Source of the DNA: Channa striata
Taxonomy: Eukaryota; Chordata; Actinopteri; Anabantiformes; Channidae
NCBI GenBank assembly: GCA_033026295.1
Contig: CM065182.1
Coordinates: forward strand, 12,214,001 to 12,278,000
Length of the DNA: 64,000 nucleotides
Reading direction: 5' to 3'
In this document: in pieces, positions 57,501-64,000 of the stretch
Layout of the letters: every line of letters starts with the position of its first letter
Position numbering within the stretch: position 1 is the stretch's first letter
The notes under the pieces: generated by a model
Told to the model about the DNA's origin: nothing
What the model saw: only the letters and a program-made list of their open reading frames with translations
Database searches by the model: none
Position numbers and translations under genes: made by a program

Positions 57501-59206
57501 AGCTGAAAAGTCATGCAGCTTATGAGGTGCAGTTGGACTTACAAAAAAATGATTTTGTTTGACCTTCGTGTCCTTTTAGTTTGGCAGTAAGGCTTGTGCC
57601 ATATTCTGGGTAATGTGTAATGCTTGCGAAACAGTGAAACCAGATGTCTTAGAAAAGTATGCTCATGTCTTCCACATGCATGTGGTTGCACATGATATGG
57701 AATTGGTGAGTCAGAAATGGTGCCAGTATTTTATTTGCTTTTTATCGTGTCTGTCTGACTTTTTTGATGGCTTGAAAAGAGTAAAAATGGTTTATAAACT
57801 ATCCAGACATCCCCTACTGTTAATTTCTGAAACCAAGGTTCTTGCCAATTTTTCCCAGTTGCTCACAATGGAGCAAATGATGGTAAAGGATGAACACATG
57901 GTTACCCAACCTCATATTAAACATGTAGGTGCCCACACAATGATCATATTTCCTCTCATTATGAGTTTCTTTTGATTTTTTTCTCTTTTTTTTGCATCCT
58001 ATACAAAATTTAGCCTGCAGTGACTGACTGATTGAGAACATGCAACACCCACAAACAGTAAGGTCACAAATTTTAAGAAAGAAAAGTTGTCGGGGAGCAG
58101 AAGCTGAATTGAGAAAGAAGTATTCAGATTCTTCAGTGTTGAATATTTGATTATGCTGGCAAATGAAGAAGAGTGAGGTGTAGAGACAAAGTGGAAGAAA
58201 ATAGAGTGAAAGGAAAGATGAAGGGAGGTAACACAAGGGAGAGTGCTGTTCTTTCCTAGAGATAGAGTGTCCTTTACTGCACTCTCCAAAAATGAAAAAA
58301 ATAAATAAATTAACTAGAGAAATACCGTAATCCACCTAGATAGTGCATACAATGTGAAATTAATCTCATGGTAAAAATGAAAATTTGCTGTGTTCTGAAT
58401 ATGGCCAGGAAAACCTGTTACTTCAATCTAGATGTTATTGACATGCTCCCAGATATATTTACAGTGGTATTTTTGTACTGGTGCAAGTCATTTTATCAAC
58501 AGTGGAACACAGCCATGAAGAGACAGGCGTCCATGCTGGTTAAACGCTTCCATAACTCACATCCCATGTGAATCTGTCTCAGCTTGTGGGAGAAAAGGGA
58601 GGGAACAAACTAAACAGGGAGGGAAGGAAAGAAAGAATGTACTGAGATCTCATCATGTGGGTCTGTTTTTCCCTTTTTTTTTATAGCTGCACAGTTATTG
58701 CATGTTTGCAGATTGGGGCTCTTAGCAAAATTTTCCAAACCTCTCGGCTCTCTGTTTCTCTGGCTGCCGTCTGTATTATTCAACAGCATACTTTCCCTTA
58801 ACTTTTTTTCAGTCCAGTTGTGACGTGTGAGTGGAGTTCCTGCCCTTGTTTCGTGCAGTATAGTTTAGAGGGAAGGAGAAGAGCTCATAGAGAGGCAGAC
58901 ATTAACTCTGATCTGTCAAAGGGAGGATGAATTGAAAGTATAAACAAGAGAAGCTGTTGGTGTTTTGGCCTGTGCGAGTGCATGTGCTTTGTCCTCACAG
59001 GGGAGCCAGACGAAGTGGAGAGGAGACGTGGGGAAAGGCAACGAGGGTGAGAGAAAGTGAGCGAAGTGGAGGAGATAGAAGAAGTTACCTGATTCGGGAG
59101 CTTGTGGGCAAAGGTGGATGAGATAAGGACTCTGAAAGAGGAGGAGGAGCACCAGCCTTGGGGGGCAACCACCAGTTCTGCTGTCTTCCAGAAAAAAAAG
59201 TACAGG
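54500..59206. other. intergenic region between divergent arhgap35 and myo1c
   Basis: About 4.7 kb. It contains a full palindromic MITE copy (56385-56756), small GT tracts and a CTCF-like motif at 55445. It may hold the myo1c promoter and other myo1c first exons, which I could not recognise. Confidence 0.5.
56385..56756. mobile_element. palindromic MITE-like DNA transposon, copy B
   Basis: Ends are TACACTGAT and ATTGGTGTA; the arms pair as GGCATAACATTATGATCACC against the complement of ggtggtcataaagttatggc. It shares the tgactctgccatgaattcta block with copy A and the same centre with copy C. Confidence 0.75.
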
Positions 59207-59224
59207 ATGAGGTACCAGGGCAGG
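59207..59224 (+). CDS. myo1c: myo1c alternative first coding exon (nuclear myosin I type)
   Basis: ATG at 59207, six codons (MRYQGR), then donor AGG|GTAAGA in phase 0, which fits the acceptor at 61975. Human nuclear myosin I (MYO1C isoform b), as I recall it, begins MRYRAS, also six codons before the common exon. The match in length, phase and first three residues supports this as the real start. Confidence 0.75.
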
Positions 59225-62200
59225 GTAAGATCATGACTGCCATGATGCTGTTTGTTGTGTATAATGTTTAGTGCTGCATGCTGATTGGATTTAATATGTG
59301 TGTGAGTGTATGTCTGTGTATTATCTGATCCACTAGTTCACTAATGGAGGGAGAAGCAAAACAGAACCATGAGTCACTTGGTGTTTTTTTTTTTTTTTTT
59401 TTTTTTTTTTAATGCGCATGAGTCAGTGTGTGTTTTGGTTTTTGTATAAGCTTTAACCCAAACAGTCAAAGAGGGTAAACTTGGTATTTTTCCACCATAT
59501 CCATTACTTGCACATCAGTGGTGGGGCGCCGGCTGTGGTACCACAGCAGCTCAGCCTGGGACAGAGTGGTGGGATATGCCTTATAAGGAAGACAATCCAA
59601 ATGGAGTCGGCCCAGTAGAGCTTAGTCATGAGGCCTGGAGCCAAATCCCACTCTTAGGGTAGTGTCCTCTCTTCTTGTCACAGCAGCTGCACATTCAAAC
59701 CTGTAGATCTGACTGAGGTTCACATGAGTGAAATCCCACATTAAAAACTCAAGCACTGCTGAGAGCTCTTAAACCAGACTCTCATTGTTATAACAAGCAG
59801 GCTAAAAGTTAGTTCACTAAAGAAACAACCATGCAAAGATTACACTATATTCCGGTTAACGCTCCCTCCCCCTGCCCAAGACTTGTAGTCAGCTAGCTGA
59901 ATTATCTTCAAAAAAGCATTTTTGAACCCTGTACGATTTTCTCCTAGATTATGTAACTACTGTGGCAGCAGTGTTTTGAAAACAAAATATTTTGGATGAG
60001 GTTTTCACCATTACAAGTGATTTTTCCACATATTATGATGTTAAAATTCACAAGAGGAAAGTTAAAAACTAATGAGAGATTTCTGAAAGAAAGCACTGAT
60101 TGAACTAATAACAGCATATTTGCCATGTGGGTATCGACAATGGAAGTGTAACTTTTTGTAAACCATGCATGCCAACTTAACTTCCTCATTCTCACCATGT
60201 TTAAAGCATGCAACACTTCTGACAAAGACCATAAAAACATTTAGTGACATCCACTGAGCACCTGCCCCATATCTGACCCGCACATTCATGTTTTGAATCC
60301 TTTGGAAAATGTGACTCTGACCTGAAATCTTTAGGAAACCCACCTGCAGGAGTGGAAGAACAATACTCTAAGGTGAAGCAGAAAGGAGGGGCTGCAGAGG
60401 ATGTGCACAGAGACTTTCCTTTGCTCTTGGTTCTTGGCTATCTTCCACTGTTGTCCTTTTGTATTTTTTAAGGATTTTCCTGCGTCTAATGTTCGGATAT
60501 AGTGACCTTTTACAGGCATTACCCAGCCAAATGAGACCCTTGAGACCTATCTGGCATGCAAGAAAAACAGAAGTCCTGTGGAAGTCTACCCCTTTGTTCC
60601 ACTTTTTGTTTGTTCTTTTATGCATGTGTAAAGAAAAACAGCAGGCTTCTCTCATAAATGTGTTGTTTTTACTAAAGGTCCAATGTCGCTGATTGAGCTG
60701 GGGTGTAGTTTATTGATTATACACTATTCTAGTCTGTCAGGGTATTTGAATTGAGCAACTATTAAGAATTCACTTTTTTATCTCTTTGTGTTTTGTGTGT
60801 GTATGTCTGTACATGGCTGTGTGTTGTGTCTACGATCCTACTTTAGGAAATATCTACTGCACTGGAGTTGATATGTACACACAGCGTCCCAGTCACATTG
60901 GTCAAACCCCATCCAGTGATACTGAGTTGTGTGTGGTGTACATAAATCATAACGCACTATCTCCCTAGCATACACGAATCCTGTCTGTTTGTCATTGGGA
61001 TTCCTTAAATGTCTTCATTGTTTAATCTTGGCAAAGCTTAGTGGAACCGTTCTTACTTTCTGTGTTTACAGAGTGTTGTTTTAGTGATGTGCTCAGCAAG
61101 TCTTGAGACATTCACTCTAACAATTTGAGGATACTTTTGAAATCCACATTGTTTGTATAAATAGATTCAGTCTGGCAACATGTTATGTGGCAATAATTGC
61201 AATATTGAGTGGCAGATGTTATTTTTTTTTCGATACAAAGTGCAACTGAATAATTAGGAATAGACCGTTTGTGCCCCCTGCCTGTCATCAGAGTGTAACT
61301 ACATTAGTTGAAAGGTCATCTGTGTAAAACATACACTCACCGGCCATTTTATTAGATACACCTGTACAATCTAATCCAATCCAATACAGCAGCTCTGCCA
61401 TAAATTTTACTTTTACAATGTTACATTTTTTTAGTTTTTAAGTTGAAACTGTCAGAAAGATGGTAATGCTACTCTCTGTTTATTATTGAGGTCATAGTGG
61501 GTGGTGGAGTTTTACTGGAGTGCAGTATATTAAGGTTTGTTTCTAATCTATTTAAAATGAGTGAGGGGGCCAACACCTTAGCCACCTCTTCTTATAATGC
61601 ACTCCAGTAAGCACATAGTAGAATTATCACCTTTCTCACAGTTTCAACCAAAAAAATGTATAATCTTGTAAAAGGAAAAATAATGTCAAAGCCACAGTAC
61701 CAAATTGCATTAAATTGCAGAGTTGGTGATAAAGTTATCCCTAACCAGTGTAAATTTCCTTTTCATTCTTAAAATGTGAAGTGACTCATGGACACAGGGA
61801 TTAAATCATATTCATTCATCACCTCTAATTTTCTAGTTTATCCCATACAGACTGTTAAAAAATCACACTATGTGCATTACCAAACCACATCAAAAGCCTC
61901 TCTGCAGAACTGCTAAATTATGTCAGGTGAACTTTGATGTGACAGTCCTCTCTCTCTCTCTCCCTATTTTTGTAGGAGGTGGATGTGGAAGGGAGAGTGC
62001 GTCTAGTAATGGAGAGTGCCCTGACTGCCCGGGACAGGGTTGGGGTGCAGGACTTTGTCTTGCTGGAAAATTACAACAGTGAGGCAGCCTTCATAGAGAA
62101 CCTACGGAGGCGCTTTAAAGAAAACCTCATCTATGTAATATAGCAAATTTAGCTCTTATGTTCCAAAGCCCTTCAGTCGTTGTGGTCGTACATACTTGAA

Positions 62201-63949
62201 TGTGCTATTCTTCTCATTTTTTGGCCCAGACCTACATTGGCTCGGTGTTGGTGTCAGTGAACCCTTACAAAGACCTAGAGATTTACTCGAAGCAGCAGAT
62301 GGAACGTTACAGAGGGGTCAGCTTCTACGAAATATCGCCTCACATGTGAGTCCCTCTATTGTCCTCAAACATGTTTTTATTCCCAAACCCCTCTAGTGTC
62401 AAAAAATACCTTGCAGCTGAAGCTTCTTGTTGTATATTACTAAGCAGATTTGCTGTGATCAAACAAGATCATGTTAAAATATTTGAACATTTGAAAAATG
62501 CTATAGCTGTCCATTTTTTCATTGGGTGTATGGTTAAATGACTTTCAGTTTCAGTCAAAACATTTAAAAAACACTATTCTGTATCTGAAGTGTTTCGTGT
62601 TTAACTGTTTTCCATTTTTGGTGTTTCCCGCAGCTATGCATTGTCAGACAACACTTACAGGGCCATGCGAACTGAGAGGAAGGACCAATGCATTCTTATA
62701 TCAGGTGAGAGCGGAGCAGGTAAAACAGAGGCCTCCAAGAAGATCCTCCTTTACTACGCTGTCACCTGCCCCACCAATGATTACATGGCTGCCCTCGGTG
62801 ACCGCCTCCTGCAGTCTAACCCCGTTCTGGAGGTATTTGATATTTCAAACTGTCCAGTCAGTATCAGAATTAAAAGTACTAAATTCAGACTTTTCTCTTT
62901 GTCTTTTCACTATTGAGTTTACTAAATCTCTTAACTTGTGTCGTCACAATCTTATCACTTTTGCCCACTAAAGTCTTTCCCTTCTTGCATTGTGCAGGCA
63001 TTTGGCAATGCGAAAACACTGAGAAATGATAACTCCAGCCGTTTTGGGAAGTACATGGATGTCCAGTTTGATTTTAGGGTAAGCTCTCCTAAACTCTTTG
63101 CTTTGTCATTCTCATCCGCTTACACCTAAAAAATGTCAAACCGACTCTTCATCATTTCAAGCCGCTTCCATCTTTGTCTGTAACTACACCCAGGGGGCAC
63201 CAGTGGGCGGACACATCCTGAACTACCTGCTGGAGAAATCTCGTGTGGTACACCAGAATCATGGCGAGAGGAACTTCCACATCTTCTATCAGCTTCTGGA
63301 TGGAGGTGACGATGAACTGCTCAGCACACTGGATCTGGAAAGAAACCCCCATTACTATCAGTATCTGGTAAAGGTGTGTGTGGTACCGAAGTCTGATCAT
63401 TTAATTTTCAAAGTGAAGTCTGTGCAATTTTATTACCAGTTGCACACAAATTTTAAATGTTTATTTTAGGGTAATTGTCCCAGAGTCAGCTCCATTAATG
63501 ACAAGAATAATTGGAAAGTTGTATTGAAGGCCCTGCCTGTCATTGGCTTCACTGAGGACGAAGTGCAGGTGAGTGTCAGATGAATGTTGCCCATTTTTTT
63601 AATTAGTTCTTGTTGTCTGAACCATTTGCAAAGTCTTCTGTGTTTACATGAACTTGCTGCTTCAAGCATTTGTGATGACCTTTTAAGATGTTTATACATT
63701 TTTGTTGTATAAATTGTATTTTCACTTGTATTACTGATTGTGTATTAATAATCATATTGTCACTGAGTCTTACAATGACTGCCCATATATTCATTTGGTT
63801 ACAAAAATAAGTTTTTTTTCTGTGTCTGACCTTAGAAACTGCTGAACATCATTGCTAGCATTCTGCATCTAGGAAATGTTCAGTTTGGGGAAGGAGAGGA
63901 AGGAGAAACTTATATCACAAGCGAGACCCAGATGACAAATCTTACAAAG
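59207..63949 (+). CDS. myo1c: MYO1C-type class I myosin, 5' part (8 coding exons; runs off the right edge)
   Basis: A single-headed, membrane-linked actin motor of the short-tailed myosin I class. Members act in vesicle delivery, hair-cell adaptation and, as nuclear myosin I, transcription. Eight exons join in phase to 322 residues of an expected roughly 1040. Seen: MRYQGR, then a short N-terminal extension, MESALTARDRVGVQDFVLL, the P-loop GESGAGKT (residues 122-129), switch I region NDNSSRFGKY (174-183) and FHIFYQLLDGG. The wording is closest to MYO1C; MYO1H differs at several of these positions (for example HIISYLLEKSRVVYQNEGE). Fish have several MYO1C/H-like copies, so the exact paralogue is uncertain. 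Switch II, IQ motifs and the TH1 tail lie beyond the window. Confidence 0.93.
59384..59410 (+). repeat. poly-T run (27 T)
   Basis: Twenty-seven consecutive T, 160 bp after the donor of the first myo1c coding exon. It could be the tail of an old retro-insertion on the minus strand, but no element was recognised beside it. Confidence 0.85.
61332..61752. mobile_element. palindromic MITE-like DNA transposon, copy C
   Basis: Both ends read TACACT/AGTGTA. The two halves are imperfect inverted copies of each other (for example gttgaaactgtcagaaag against ctttctcacagtttcaac) meeting around 61560. The left tip resembles the common fish repeat tip CACTCACCGGCCA. No transposase is present. Confidence 0.75.
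61976..62134 (+). CDS. myo1c: myo1c common exon (motor start)
   Basis: Acceptor tttttgtag, donor TAT|GTAATA, 53 codons. It encodes EVDVEGRVRLV followed by MESALTARDRVGVQDFVLL and FIENLRRRFKENLIY. The internal Met is the start of the short cytosolic isoform in mammals. Confidence 0.95.
62230..62345 (+). CDS. myo1c: myo1c motor exon
   Basis: Acceptor ggcccag, donor CACAT|GTGAGT. It encodes TYIGSVLVSVNPYKDLEIYS and ERYRGVSFYEISPH. Confidence 0.95.
62634..62832 (+). CDS. myo1c: myo1c motor exon (P-loop)
   Basis: Acceptor tcccgcag, donor GAG|GTATTT. It encodes YALSDNTYRAMRTERKDQ, the ATP-binding ISGESGAGKTEASKK and DRLLQSNPVLE. Confidence 0.96.
62998..63078 (+). CDS. myo1c: myo1c motor exon (switch I)
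   Basis: Acceptor ttgtgcag, donor AGG|GTAAGC, 27 codons. It encodes AFGNAKTLRNDNSSRFGKY and MDVQFDFR. Confidence 0.96.
63194..63373 (+). CDS. myo1c: myo1c motor exon
   Basis: Acceptor acacccag, donor AAG|GTGTGT, 60 codons. It encodes GAPVGGHILNYLLEKSRVVH, ERNFHIFYQLLDGGDDELL and NPHYYQYLVK. Confidence 0.96.
63470..63568 (+). CDS. myo1c: myo1c motor exon
   Basis: Acceptor ttattttag, donor CAG|GTGAGT, 33 codons. It encodes GNCPRVSSINDKNNWKVVLK and ALPVIGFTEDEVQ. Confidence 0.95.
63836..63949 (+). CDS. myo1c: myo1c motor exon (last in window)
   Basis: Acceptor tgaccttag, donor AAG|GTCAGA, 38 codons. It encodes KLLNIIASILHLGNVQFGEG and TSETQMTNLTK. The gene continues beyond the right edge. Confidence 0.95.
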
Positions 63950-64000
63950 GTCAGAACAATCCCAGAAGTATTACTGGATGTTCAAATATGCATAAACATC

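Larger units (their letters stand above)
59225..61975 (+). other. myo1c: myo1c first intron
   Basis: 2.75 kb between the nuclear-myosin-I-type first exon and the common exon. It holds a 27-base T run and a full MITE copy that ends about 220 bp before the acceptor. No other first exon was recognised in it. Confidence 0.6.

Noticed and set aside
57820..58335. 171-codon minus-strand ORF between arhgap35 and myo1c
   Set aside because: Low-complexity Phe/Leu/Ser composition from a pyrimidine-rich strand; no family resemblance.
59207..63949. Gene identity as MYO1H
   Set aside because: Motor residues and the MRY-type first exon follow MYO1C; but a fish-specific MYO1C/H paralogue is not fully excluded.
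1..64000. CRISPR arrays, bacterial operons, tRNA or rRNA genes
   Set aside because: Nothing of these kinds seen; repeats are microsatellites, MITEs and decayed SINE-like pieces.

Overview
The window is vertebrate nuclear DNA, most likely from a teleost fish. It shows multi-exon genes with GT-AG introns, long (TG)n/(CA)n tracts, a roughly 400-bp palindromic DNA-transposon family of fish type, and protein sequences close to, but distinct from, their mammalian orthologues. I see no bacterial or viral genes and no undescribed multi-gene system. I cannot name the species.

Three protein-coding genes account for nearly all recognisable coding sequence. (1) From the left edge to about 41.6 kb on the + strand lies a DSCAML1 orthologue (Down syndrome cell adhesion molecule-like 1). 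I placed 32 coding exons (2093 to 38976). All junction phases agree, giving 2028 residues with 10 Ig domains, 6 FN3 domains, one membrane segment and a cytoplasmic tail ending in a PDZ-type YTLV. Only the signal-peptide exon is missing; it should lie upstream of the window. A roughly 2.6-kb 3' UTR follows, ending near an AATAAA at 41592. (2) From about 54.5 kb down to about 43.4 kb on the - strand lies an ARHGAP35 orthologue (p190RhoGAP-A). It has six coding exons (51503 down to 45721; 1529 residues), a 5' UTR with two small upstream ORFs, a CpG-rich promoter and a roughly 2.3-kb 3' UTR. (3) From about 59.2 kb to the right edge on the + strand lies the 5' part of a class I myosin of the MYO1C type: a six-codon first exon like that of nuclear myosin I, then seven motor-domain exons. 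The gene runs off the right edge.

dscaml1 and arhgap35 converge tail to tail across about 1.8 kb. arhgap35 and myo1c diverge head to head across about 4.7 kb. The proteins are not a single pathway: DSCAML1 is a neuronal adhesion/self-avoidance receptor, p190A switches off RhoA, and Myo1c is a membrane-linked actin motor. Non-coding space is mostly dscaml1 introns (the largest is 13.9 kb) holding microsatellites, degenerate SINE-like and MITE repeats, two perfect short hairpins and a purine-rich block.

The observations most worth following up are the nuclear-myosin-I-like first exon, the upstream ORF whose stop overlaps the arhgap35 start codon, a tandem array of splice-donor-like hexamers in the arhgap35 first exon, a G-quadruplex-type tract in the arhgap35 3' UTR, and an unpaired cysteine in Ig8 of DSCAML1.
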